Below, one piece after another: positions 52,741-60,915 of a stretch of DNA of 64,000 bases; the first letter of the stretch is position 1, and every line of letters begins with the position of its first letter. The stretch covers positions 1 through 64,000 of the forward strand of contig JACFNP010000001.1 of the NCBI GenBank assembly GCA_019454835.1. Reading direction: 5' to 3'. The notes below the pieces were generated by a model. It was given only the letters and a program-made list of their open reading frames with translations, was not told the origin of the DNA and searched no databases. The DNA comes from Rubellimicrobium sp. GTDB lineage: Bacteria > Pseudomonadota > Alphaproteobacteria > Rhodobacterales > Rhodobacteraceae. A program made the position numbers and the translations under genes.

Positions 52741-53418
52741 TCAGCGGAAGCGGTCGATGAGCCGTTGCAGCGGCGAGCGTTCGGGTTCCCCGGCGTTTTC
52801 GGGCGGGGGAGCGGCCGGCGCCTTGCCCGGCTTTTCGCGTTTCGGCGGCGGCGCCATGCGCAGCGCCACCGCGTTCTGGAACCCCGGACCGTCACCGCGC
52901 GCCAGCGCCCCGGCGCCGTCCGAGATGCCGCGCAGCAGGTCGTCGAGCCAGTCCTGGTCGCCGCGCGCGAAATCGTGCAGCACATAACCCGCCACCCGGT
53001 CCTTGTGGCCGGGGTGGCCGATGCCGATGCGGACGCGCCCGTAGGCATCGGTGCCCAGATGCGCATGGATCGAGCGCAGCCCATTGTGGCCCGCATGGCC
53101 GCCGCCCTGCTTCAGCCGCAGCCTGCCGGGCGCGAGGTCGAGTTCGTCGTGGAACACGGTCACGTCGGCGGGGTCGAGCTTGTAGAAATCCAGCGCCGCG
53201 CGCACCGACTGGCCGGAATGGTTCATGTATGTCGCGGGTTTCAGCAGGGTGATGCGATCGTCGCCCAGCCGCCCCTCGGCCACATGGCCGTGAAAGCGCG
53301 CCCGCCACGGCCCGAAGCTGTGGTCGGCGGCGATGCGGTCCACCGCCATGAAGCCGATGTTGTGGCGGTTGAAGGCGTATTGCGCGCCCGGATTGCCAAG
53401 GCCGACCCAGAGTTTCAT
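52741..53418 (-). CDS. pth: Peptidyl-tRNA hydrolase
   Basis: Recycles peptidyl-tRNA. 225 residues. MKLWVGLGNPGAQYAFNRHN (conserved Asn10 and His20), KPATYMNHSGQSVRAAL, FHDELDLAPGRLRLKQGGG (Asp in DELD) and NGLRSIHAHLGTDAYGRVRI, all bacterial Pth signatures. The C-terminal ~35 residues are Pro/Lys/Arg rich. Follows rplY in the common rplY-pth pair. Confidence 0.95.
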   Translation of the reverse strand: MKLWVGLGNPGAQYAFNRHNIGFMAVDRIAADHSFGPWRARFHGHVAEGRLGDDRITLLKPATYMNHSGQSVRAALDFYKLDPADVTVFHDELDLAPGRLRLKQGGGHAGHNGLRSIHAHLGTDAYGRVRIGIGHPGHKDRVAGYVLHDFARGDQDWLDDLLRGISDGAGALARGDGPGFQNAVALRMAPPPKREKPGKAPAAPPPENAGEPERSPLQRLIDRFR

Positions 53419-53458
53419 GTCCGCCTTCTAGCCCCTGCGCCCGGCCCATGCCAGCGCG

Positions 53459-53491
53459 CGAAACGAAAACGGGGCCCCGCAAGGCCCCGTT
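53459..53491 (-). terminator. Rho-independent terminator of rplY
   Basis: Minus strand: AACGGGGCC-TTGCGG-GGCCCCGTT followed by TTCGTTTCG. It lies 40 nt after the rplY stop and before pth, so pth would depend on read-through or on its own promoter. Confidence 0.85.
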
Positions 53492-53503
53492 GGTGGTCAC
53501 CGT

Positions 53504-53537
53504 ATCGGGAGGCTCATGCCATCGGGAGGCTCATGCC
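53504..53537. repeat. 17-bp tandem duplication across the rplY stop codon
   Basis: ATCGGGAGGCTCATGCC occurs twice, back to back (53504-53520 and 53521-53537). The rplY stop is in the second unit. Confidence 0.9.
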
Positions 53538-54157
53538 TCGGCGGCGGCCTCGTCCTCGTCGTCGGCATCGGTGCCCGCAGACCGCAGGCCCGAGGGTGCC
53601 GAGATGTTGGCGATGACGAAATTGCGGTCGGTCGTGGGCCGGGTGCCCGCAGGCAGGGTCACGTCGTGAATGTGGATCACGTCGCCGATGTCCTTGCCGG
53701 TCAGATCGACGTTGATGTGATCGGGGATTTCGCCCGCCAGCACGTCGAGTTCGACTTCGGGGCGCACCACGGTCAGCACGCCGCCCTTGCGCAGGCCGGG
53801 GGCCTCGCGCTGGTTCTCGAAGTTGACGTGGATGAACAGGTTGATCCGCGTCGTCCGGCGCAGGCGCAGGAAATCGACATGGATCGGCAGGTCCTTGACC
53901 GGATCGCGCTCGACCGCGCGGCAGATGACGCGCACGTCGTCATGGCCCGCGACCTTGAGGTTGAACAGCGTCTGGCGGAAGCGGCCCGCCTTGAGGCGCT
54001 TCAGCAATTCGTTGAAGGGAATGCTGATCGGCAGCGAATCGACGCCGCCGCCATAGACGACACCAGGCACCAGCCCCGCGCGGCGGGTCTGACGGGCGGC
54101 CCCCTTGCCTGTCCCCGTGCGTGCCGTGGCGATCAGATCGGGTATCTCACCGGCCAT
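53531..54157 (-). CDS. rplY: 50S ribosomal protein L25/general stress protein Ctc
   Basis: Binds 5S rRNA. 208 residues, the two-domain (TL5/Ctc) form. N-terminus [20 protein letters not shown] then [14 protein letters not shown]; central [20 protein letters not shown]; the C-terminal tail is very acidic ([14 protein letters not shown]). Paired with pth. The upstream region carries an AT-rich palindrome cluster at 54316-54384. Confidence 0.94.
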   Translation of the reverse strand: MAGEIPDLIATARTGTGKGAARQTRRAGLVPGVVYGGGVDSLPISIPFNELLKRLKAGRFRQTLFNLKVAGHDDVRVICRAVERDPVKDLPIHVDFLRLRRTTRINLFIHVNFENQREAPGLRKGGVLTVVRPEVELDVLAGEIPDHINVDLTGKDIGDVIHIHDVTLPAGTRPTTDRNFVIANISAPSGLRSAGTDADDEDEAAAEA

Positions 54158-54315
54158 GACTTATCTCCATCAGTGAAAGGGCCGCCCTCCAAGGGTGTGC
54201 GGCCCGTGAGGCTGCGCCATTAGCGGGATTCGCGGCGAAGGGAAAGGGGTGGCCTGCGCGAACGGTGGCCCGGCGCCAAGGACGGGGGGTGGCGGCGTCA
54301 GTCAGAATTCGACAC

Positions 54316-54384
54316 CCAAATTTGGCCTTCCAAATTTCCAGAAATTTGGATAGCGAAAGTGTTGATAAATCGTGAAGATTTATC
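54316..54384 (-). repeat. Family C AT-rich palindrome cluster, copy 2
   Basis: Three nested palindromes: CCAAATTTGG (54316-54325), CCAAATTT-CCAG-AAATTTGG (54330-54349) and GATAAATC-GTGAA-GATTTATC (54364-54384). Homologous to the cluster at 39393-39455 over the first two palindromes. Confidence 0.75.
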
Positions 54385-54429
54385 GGATCGCCCATAATTC
54401 TCCGCCACCGTGACCCGACGGCCGCATCT

Positions 54430-54600
54430 TCAACCGGCCGCCGCGAATATCCCGGCCAGCCGCGCGCGGTCGATGCCATGGCAGAGATGTCCCGCCGGGT
54501 GGAAGGTCGGCGTGTCCTCGCCCGCGACGATGGCGTTGACGATCACCGCCTAGACCGGGGCAAGCGACATCACCGTCAGCCGGTTCCTGAAACGCGCCGG
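54430..54600 (-). pseudogene. Probable gene remnant with in-frame stop
   Basis: Read on the minus strand, one frame gives a plausible protein tail of 39 residues (AVIVNAIVAGEDTPTFHPAG, then HLCHGIDRARLAGIFAAAG) ending at TGA 54430-54432. Immediately upstream in the same frame is a TAG (54550-54552) and before it RNRLTVMSLAPV. No start codon or RBS is seen. I cannot name the family. Confidence 0.35.
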
Positions 54601-54646
54601 TCATCTCGAGGCTGGGGCTGTACTGACGGCACGGGGCCGCAGGTTC

Positions 54647-54734
54647 CGTCATTGCGAGGTGAAGCTGAAGCAACCCCGACCGCTCACTCACGACATCGCG
54701 GTTGCTTCGTCGGCTTCGCCTCCTCGCAATGACG
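54647..54734 (+). repeat. Family A palindromic repeat
   Basis: Loop CCGCTCACTCACGACA, complete arms. Sequence after it (CGGTGGTGCCGCGCCAA) resembles the right inner part of the composite elements at 31480 and 36270. Confidence 0.9.
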
Positions 54735-55013
54735 GGGTTTTCGGGCGGTGGTGCCGCGCCAATCCGTGCATGACCCTCGGGGCAGCGTCGCCTCCGCCAC
54801 CTCGCAACGACCGACCATGCCGACTGCCTTGCGCTTCGGACCCGCACGGGCTATGGGGCGCCGTCAACGCGGCGGCACGGTCGCGGGCGCGAGGATCAGG
54901 GCAGGGTCGGGACGTTCCGGCCCTTCTTGTTTTCCGCTCCCCTACCCAACCGCAAGACCGGCGGAGACAACCGTCAGGCCCGGATATACGACACGCAAAG
55001 GAAAACCGATTAC

Positions 55014-56693
55014 ATGAGCGCGACAAACGCGATGGAGGAATTCGAAGCCCTCCTGCAAGAAAGCTTCGAGATCGACACGCCCGAGGAAGGCTCGGTCGTC
55101 AAGGGCAAGGTCCTGGCCATCGAGGCCGGACAGGCCATCATCGACGTGGGCTACAAGATGGAAGGCCGCGTCGATCTCAAGGAATTTGCCGCCCCCGGCG
55201 AGGCGCCAGACATCAAGGTCGGCGACGAGGTCGAGGTCTATCTCCGCGCCGCCGAAAACGCGCGTGGCGAGGCGGTCATCAGCCGTGAAATGGCCCGCCG
55301 CGAAGAGGCATGGGACCGGCTGGAAAAGGCCTACGAACGCGAGGATCGCGTCGACGGCGCCATCTTCGGCCGCGTCAAGGGCGGCTTTACCGTCGATCTG
55401 GGCGGCGCCGTGGCCTTCCTGCCCGGCTCTCAGGTCGATGTGCGCCCGGTGCGCGATGCCGGGCCGCTGATGGGCCTCAAGCAGCCGTTCCAGATCCTCA
55501 AGATGGATCGCCGTCGCGGCAATATCGTCGTGTCGCGCCGTGCCATCCTGGAAGAATCGCGTGCCGAACAGCGCGCCGAGATCATCTCGAACCTGTTCGA
55601 GGGCCAGGTGGTCGACGGCGTGGTGAAGAATATCACCGAATACGGCGCCTTCGTCGATCTGGGCGGTGTCGACGGCCTGCTGCACGTCACGGACATGGCG
55701 TGGCGCCGGGTCAACCACCCGTCGGAAATCCTCTCGATCGGCGAGACGATCAAGGTGCAGGTCATCAAGATCAACCGCGAGACCCACCGCATCAGCCTCG
55801 GCATGAAGCAGCTGCAGGAAGATCCGTGGGATACGGTCGAGCAGAGCTATCCCATCGGCTCGGTCCACAAGGGCCATGTCACCAATATCACCGATTACGG
55901 CGCCTTCGTCGAACTCGAGGCCGGGATCGAGGGGCTGGTGCACGTCTCGGAGATGAGCTGGACCAAGAAGAACGTCCATCCGGGCAAGATCGTCTCGACC
56001 TCGCAGGAAGTCGAGGTGATGGTGCTGGAAATCGACAGCGCCAAGCGCCGCGTCAGCCTGGGTCTCAAGCAGACCATGCGCAACCCGTGGGAAGTCTTTG
56101 CCGAGACCTACCCCGAAGGGTCCGAGGTCGAGGGCGAGGTGAAGAACACCACCGAATTCGACCTGTTCGTCGGCCTGCCCGGCGACATCGACGGCATGGT
56201 GCACCTGTCCGACCTGACCTGGGAAGGCCGGGGCGAGGATGCGCTGGCGTCCTACAAGAAGGGTGACGTGGTCCGCGCGAAGGTGCTTGAGGTCGATGTC
56301 GAGAAGGAGCGTATCTCGCTGTCGATCAAGGCGCTTGAAAACGACCCGTTCGCCGAGGCCATCGGCGGCGTGAAGCGCGGCTCGATCGTCACCGTCGTCG
56401 TCACCAAGATCGAGGATGGCGGCATCGAGGTCGAATACGAGGGGATGAAGTCGTTCATCCGCCGTTCCGACCTGTCGCGTGACCGCCAGGAACAGCGCCC
56501 CGAGCGCTTCCAGCCCGGCGACAAGGTCGACGTGCGCGTGGTCTCGGTCGATTCCAAGACCCGCAAGCTGGGCATGTCGATCAAGGCGCGCGAGATCGCC
56601 GAAGAGCAGGAGGCCGTGGCGCAATACGGCTCGTCCGATTCGGGCGCGAGCCTCGGCGACATCCTCGGCGCGGCGCTGAAGGGCGAGAAGTAG
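55014..56693 (+). CDS. rpsA: 30S ribosomal protein S1
   Basis: 559 residues with six S1 (OB-fold) repeats, needed for translation initiation on structured mRNAs. N-terminus AMEEFEALLQESFEID; repeated signature such as VKNITEYGAFVDLGGVDGLL, VTNITDYGAFVELEAGIEGL and KISLGMKQ/ISLGMKQL units. Start at ATG 55014 with AAAGGAAAA upstream. Terminator at 56717. In many relatives ihfB follows, but here a nucleotide-sugar dehydrogenase gene does. Confidence 0.97.
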   Translation: MSATNAMEEFEALLQESFEIDTPEEGSVVKGKVLAIEAGQAIIDVGYKMEGRVDLKEFAAPGEAPDIKVGDEVEVYLRAAENARGEAVISREMARREEAWDRLEKAYEREDRVDGAIFGRVKGGFTVDLGGAVAFLPGSQVDVRPVRDAGPLMGLKQPFQILKMDRRRGNIVVSRRAILEESRAEQRAEIISNLFEGQVVDGVVKNITEYGAFVDLGGVDGLLHVTDMAWRRVNHPSEILSIGETIKVQVIKINRETHRISLGMKQLQEDPWDTVEQSYPIGSVHKGHVTNITDYGAFVELEAGIEGLVHVSEMSWTKKNVHPGKIVSTSQEVEVMVLEIDSAKRRVSLGLKQTMRNPWEVFAETYPEGSEVEGEVKNTTEFDLFVGLPGDIDGMVHLSDLTWEGRGEDALASYKKGDVVRAKVLEVDVEKERISLSIKALENDPFAEAIGGVKRGSIVTVVVTKIEDGGIEVEYEGMKSFIRRSDLSRDRQEQRPERFQPGDKVDVRVVSVDSKTRKLGMSIKAREIAEEQEAVAQYGSSDSGASLGDILGAALKGEK

Positions 56694-56716
56694 GCCCGAC
56701 AGCCCGGAACGGACGC

Positions 56717-56750
56717 GAAGGCCCGCAACCACGGTTGCGGGCCTTTCGTC
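56717..56750 (+). terminator. Rho-independent terminator of rpsA
   Basis: AAGGCCCGCAACC and GGTTGCGGGCCTT arms, then TCGTCTT; 24 nt after the stop. Confidence 0.88.
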
Positions 56751-56832
56751 TTGCAGGACCGGGGTTGCGCCGGTGCCGTCCGGCAGGCATCCGGTCGATG
56801 ACGGCGGCGCGGATCGCCGCAGGAGGGACGCC

Positions 56833-57999
56833 ATGAGGATTGCCGTTGTCGGAATCGGCTATGTGGGATTTTCGCTGGCGGTGCTGCTGGCGCAGCGCCA
56901 CCGGGTGACGGCGCTGGACGTGGATGCCGGGCGGGTGGCGGCGCTGAACGCGCGCCGCGCCCCGGTCGAGGACGAGGTGGCGGCCGATTGGCTGGCCAGC
57001 CGCACACTGGACCTGACCGCGACCACCGATGCCGCCGGGGCGCTGGCGGATGCCGATGTCGTGGTGATCGCCACGCCCACCTCCTATGACGAGGCCACCG
57101 ACCGCTTCGACACCGCCTCGGTCGAGGCCGTGGCGCGCGCGGCGCTGGCGCTGGCGCCGCCGGACGCCGCCATCGTGGTGAAATCGACGGTGCCGGTGGG
57201 CTTTACCGACGAGCTGAACGCCCGGCTGGGGACCGACCGCGTGCTGTTCTCGCCCGAGTTCCTGCGCGAGGGGCGGGCGCTTCACGACAACCTTCATCCC
57301 TCGCGCATCGTGGTCGGCGGGCAGGGCCCGGCCGCCGCAACCTTTGCCGGGCTGCTGCGCGAGGCTGCGCTGTCGCCCTGCGAGGTGCTGTTCTGCGGCG
57401 CGCGCGAGGCCGAGGCGATCAAGCTGTTCGCCAACACCTTCCTTGCGCTGCGGGTGGCCTATTTCAACGAACTCGACAGCTATGCGATGGTGCGCGGTCT
57501 GGATGCGCGGGCCATCATCGAGGGCGTGAGCCTCGATCCCCGCATCGGCACCCATTACAACAATCCCTCGTTCGGCTATGGCGGCTACTGCCTGCCCAAG
57601 GACACGCGGCAGCTTCTGGCCAATTACAGCGACGTGCCGCAGAACCTGATCCGCGCCGTGGTCGATGCCAATGCCACCCGCAAGGACGTGGTCGCCGATG
57701 CGATCATCGCCCGGCACCCTGCGCGCGTCGGCATCTACCGGCTGGTGATGAAGGCGGGGTCGGACAATTTCCGCGACAGTTCGATCCAGGGGATCATGAA
57801 GCGCGTGAAGGCCAAGGGGATTCCGGTGACGGTCTATGAGCCGCTGCTGAAGGCCGACGACTTCTTCCGCTCGCCGGTCGAGCGTGATCTGGCGCGGTTC
57901 AAGGACGACTGCGACCTGATCGTCGCCAACCGCATGGTGCCGGAATTGCAGGACGTGGCGGCGCGGGTCTTTACCCGCGACCTGTTCGGCGAGGGATAG
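56833..57999 (+). CDS. Nucleotide sugar dehydrogenase (UDP-glucose 6-dehydrogenase type)
   Basis: Oxidises a UDP-sugar to the uronate for capsule or exopolysaccharide precursors. 388 residues. NAD motif VVGIGYVGFSLAVLLA, then VVIATPTSYDEATDRFDTAS, KSTVPVGFTDELNAR, FSPEFLREGRALHDNLHPSR, and the catalytic cysteine in YGGYCLPKDTRQLLANY. RBS AGGAGGG. It opens the glycan region that ends with gmd. UDP-Glc versus UDP-ManNAc preference cannot be told with certainty. Confidence 0.9.
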   Translation: MRIAVVGIGYVGFSLAVLLAQRHRVTALDVDAGRVAALNARRAPVEDEVAADWLASRTLDLTATTDAAGALADADVVVIATPTSYDEATDRFDTASVEAVARAALALAPPDAAIVVKSTVPVGFTDELNARLGTDRVLFSPEFLREGRALHDNLHPSRIVVGGQGPAAATFAGLLREAALSPCEVLFCGAREAEAIKLFANTFLALRVAYFNELDSYAMVRGLDARAIIEGVSLDPRIGTHYNNPSFGYGGYCLPKDTRQLLANYSDVPQNLIRAVVDANATRKDVVADAIIARHPARVGIYRLVMKAGSDNFRDSSIQGIMKRVKAKGIPVTVYEPLLKADDFFRSPVERDLARFKDDCDLIVANRMVPELQDVAARVFTRDLFGEG

Positions 58000-58060
58000 A
58001 GCATTTCGCAGCCAAATGGAACATTTGGCGCCCGCGACAATGCGACAAGACAGAAAGCTG
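57999..58060 (+). repeat. Family B repeat
   Basis: GAGCATTTCGCAGCC then CCAAATG-GAA-CATTTGG (7-bp perfect hairpin) and CGCCCGCGACAATGCGACAAG. Starts on the last base of the stop codon. Confidence 0.75.
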
Positions 58061-58100
58061 GAGCGGGTCCGCCGAATCCATGACAACGCGACCCGCTCCA
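58059..58100. repeat. Long inverted repeat after family B copy
   Basis: TGGAGCGGGTC (58059-58069) and GACCCGCTCCA (58090-58100), 11-bp perfect arms around a 20-nt loop. Confidence 0.8.
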
Positions 58101-58212
58101 GGGGCGCCGCCGGTCGCGGTGATTGTCGGCAAAGGCCGCGATCCGGCCATGATCCGCCTGCCGCCCGGCCATGCTGCCCGCCGATCCTGCCTGCGGGAAA
58201 AGGGGGCCGGGG

Positions 58213-60915
58213 ATGGGCTGGCTGAACGAGATCGGGCAGGTCGCGGACGGGCCGCCGACGCATGTTGACGGCATCCGCGCGCTGGCGCTGGCGGGCGGGC
58301 GGCTGGTCAGCACCACCGGCTGGCAGGGCGGGCTGATCGTGCGCGACGCGGGCGATCTGGCGTATCTTGGCCAGAAAAGCCTCACCCGCCCGCAGGGTCA
58401 GGCGGGCGATCCCGCGCTCACGACCGTCACGCTGGGCGGGCGCGAGGCGCTGGTGCTGCACGGGCTGGGCGCGGATGCGCGGCTCTGGTGGGCGGACCTG
58501 CCCGGCGATCTGCTGGCCGGGACGACGCCGCTCGATTTCGGCGGCCGCACCATCACCGCGCTGGCCGCGCTGGCGCTGCCGGGCGGCGGTGATGCGCTTT
58601 ACACCACCGATCTCGGCTCGAACGCGATCACCCTCTGGCGGCGCGACCCGGACGGCACCCTGCACGAGACCGGCACGATCACTGTGCCCTGGGGCACCAC
58701 GACGGCGCCGCCGGTGCCGCCGCCGGGATCGGGGGCGGAAATCGTGGCGCCGCAGGTCTTTGCGACGGCGGCGGGCAACTGGCTGGTCACGGCCGAGACT
58801 CGCGGGGCAAGCCTGTCGCTCTGGCATCTCGGCCCGGACGGCGCCGCCACGTCGGCCGGGCGGCTGACCGCAGCCGAGGGTCTGGCGGTCGGCCTGCCCT
58901 CGGCGCTGGCGGTGACGCAGGCAGGCGGGCGCGATTTCATCCTGGTCGGCGCGGCGGGAAGCGGCTCGCTGACCGTGGTGGAACTGACGGCGGCGGGCGA
59001 CATGGTGATCCGCGACCATGTGCTCGACGACCGCGCGACGCGGTTCGGCGGGCTGTCGGTGTTGCAGGCCGTCCAGGCCGGAGGGCAGACGCTGGTGCTG
59101 GCGGGCGGTGCCGATGACGGGCTGACGCTGATGTCGCTGCTGCCCTCGGGGCGGCTCGTGCATCTCGAGACGCTGGCCGACAGCACCGGCCTGACACTGG
59201 CCAATCCGCTCGCGCTGGTCGTGCATGTCGCGGGCGGCAACATCATCGTGGATGTCGCGGGCGAGGGCGAGACCGGCCAGAGCCGCCTTGCCCTGCCGCT
59301 GGCCGCGCTGGGCGACGTGCTGCAGGCGGGGGATGCGGGCGGCACGCTTTCGGGCGGGGCGGGCGGCGACATCCTGATCGACGGGCCGGGCAGCGACGTG
59401 CTGCAAGGCGGCGCCGGGGCCGATACCTTCGTGCTGGGGCCGGACGGCAGGCCCGACACGATCCTCGACTTCACCCTGGGCGAGGACATGATCGACCTGT
59501 CCGCCTGGGGGCGGATCCGCGATCCCGGCGCGCTGTCGATCCGGCGGATCAACGGCGGCGGCGTCGAGATTTCCCATGGCGAAGAGGTCCTGCAGGTCTT
59601 TTCCGGCACCGCCCGGCCCTTGCAGGTGACGGATTTCAACGCCGCGAACCTGCTTGGCCTCGACCATGTGCCGATCATCCCGGCGACCCCGTGGCAGCCG
59701 CCGCCCGAGGGGCCGGACTGGCCGCTGCTGCCGCATCTGCCGGGGCCGGGGCGGCTGTTTGCCGGGCTGCCGGGCGATGACGTGGTCGCCGGCACCTCGG
59801 GCGATGACGTGATGTTCGGCGGCGGCGGGCGCGACCGGCTGTCCGGCGGGGCGGGTGACGACCTGATCTTCGGCGAGGGTGCGGTCGAGCCGTTCGATAC
59901 CGTGGCGGGGCAGGTGGTGCGGCTTTATCAGCTCGTGCTGGGCCGCGCGCCCGATGCGGCGGGCTTTGCCGACTGGGCCGGGCGGCTGTTGTCGCCGCAG
60001 GCCGACATGGTGCAGGTTGTGCGCGGCTTCATCGAGTCGCCCGAGTTCCGCGCGGCGGTGGCGCCGGGCAGCGCGGGGTTCGTCACGGCGCTGCTGGCGC
60101 ACCGCGACGGCACAGCGCCCGCCCCCGCCGAGGTGGCGGCGGGGGTGGCGCGACTGGCCGCCGGGATCGACCGCGCGGATTTCACCCTCGCGCTGCTGGG
60201 CGATGCCGGGCTGGGCCGCGCCGTGATCGACACCGCCTTTCACCACAGCGCCGCCGGGATCGAGGCCGGAGATTCCGCGCTGGCCTTTCACCTGCTGCGC
60301 GGCGTGCTGGGGCGCGACCCGGATGCGGGCGAATTCACCGATGCGCTGCATGCGCTGGCGGGCGGCCTAGCCCCCGGCGATGTGGTGGACGGGATCATGG
60401 ATGCGGGCAACCGGCTGCGTCCCGGTCAGGGCAGCAACGCGGATTTCGTCAGCCGCGCCTACGAGATGATCCTCGGGCGCGCCCCCGACGACGACGGGCT
60501 GGCCGACTGGGTCGCGCGGCTGCGCGGCGGGGCCAGCCGTGCCGATGTCGTGGCCGGGATCGCCGGGAGCATCGAAGCCGCGGATCTCGGCGCTGCCGCG
60601 CTGCGCGACTGGATGCGGGCACAGGGGCCGGACGACCGGCTTGAGGGTGGCGCGGGCGACAACGTGCTGGCCGGGGGGCTGTGGGCCGATACGTTCGTCT
60701 TTGCGCAGGCGGACGGCGGGCGGCAGCGGGTGCTGGACCTCGAACCCTGGGATGTCGTGGAATTGCAGGGCTTCGGTTACGGCACCGCCGACGAGGCGCT
60801 GGCCCGGATCAGCCAGCACGGGGCCGATGCCGTCCTTGCCGATCAGGGGGTCGAGATCGTCTTTCACCATGTCGATGCGGGCACGCTGACGGCGGACATG
60901 TTCATCCTGTCGTGA
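58213..60915 (+). CDS. RTX calcium-binding repeat and DUF4214 protein
   Basis: 900 residues, acidic, Gly/Asp rich, no cysteines evident. N-terminal ~370 residues look like a beta-propeller with repeats of the type TVTLGGREALVLHG and GGDALYTTDLGSNAITLW. Then RTX-type nonapeptides (GGAGGDILIDGPGSDVLQGG and GDDVMFGGGGRDRLSGGAGD), and three DUF4214-like units: VRLYQLVLGRAPDAAGFADW, FHLLRGVLGRDPDAGEFTDA and SRAYEMILGRAPDDDGLADW. No N-terminal signal: type I secretion with a C-terminal signal is likely. ATG 58213 chosen over 58171. Probably a secreted surface or exopolysaccharide-linked protein. Confidence 0.82.
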   Translation: MGWLNEIGQVADGPPTHVDGIRALALAGGRLVSTTGWQGGLIVRDAGDLAYLGQKSLTRPQGQAGDPALTTVTLGGREALVLHGLGADARLWWADLPGDLLAGTTPLDFGGRTITALAALALPGGGDALYTTDLGSNAITLWRRDPDGTLHETGTITVPWGTTTAPPVPPPGSGAEIVAPQVFATAAGNWLVTAETRGASLSLWHLGPDGAATSAGRLTAAEGLAVGLPSALAVTQAGGRDFILVGAAGSGSLTVVELTAAGDMVIRDHVLDDRATRFGGLSVLQAVQAGGQTLVLAGGADDGLTLMSLLPSGRLVHLETLADSTGLTLANPLALVVHVAGGNIIVDVAGEGETGQSRLALPLAALGDVLQAGDAGGTLSGGAGGDILIDGPGSDVLQGGAGADTFVLGPDGRPDTILDFTLGEDMIDLSAWGRIRDPGALSIRRINGGGVEISHGEEVLQVFSGTARPLQVTDFNAANLLGLDHVPIIPATPWQPPPEGPDWPLLPHLPGPGRLFAGLPGDDVVAGTSGDDVMFGGGGRDRLSGGAGDDLIFGEGAVEPFDTVAGQVVRLYQLVLGRAPDAAGFADWAGRLLSPQADMVQVVRGFIESPEFRAAVAPGSAGFVTALLAHRDGTAPAPAEVAAGVARLAAGIDRADFTLALLGDAGLGRAVIDTAFHHSAAGIEAGDSALAFHLLRGVLGRDPDAGEFTDALHALAGGLAPGDVVDGIMDAGNRLRPGQGSNADFVSRAYEMILGRAPDDDGLADWVARLRGGASRADVVAGIAGSIEAADLGAAALRDWMRAQGPDDRLEGGAGDNVLAGGLWADTFVFAQADGGRQRVLDLEPWDVVELQGFGYGTADEALARISQHGADAVLADQGVEIVFHHVDAGTLTADMFILS

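Larger units (their letters stand above)
54158..55013. other. Long gap with AT-rich palindromes, gene remnant and a family A repeat
   Basis: 856 nt between the divergent rplY and rpsA. In order: the rplY leader, the family C cluster, a short gene remnant (54430-54600), a family A repeat (54647-54734), then sequence similar to the inner right side of the composite elements, and finally the rpsA promoter region. No tRNA or other gene was found. Confidence 0.75.

Noticed and set aside
54158-55013. Possible tRNA or small RNA gene in the rplY-rpsA gap
   Set aside because: No cloverleaf or T-loop GGTTCGA-type sequence was found; the palindromes are AT-rich and of another kind.
56581-60351. 1256-residue open frame on the minus strand
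   Set aside because: It is antisense to rpsA end, ugd and the DUF4214 gene, is Arg/Gln/His rich with no domain, and comes from GC-rich codon bias.
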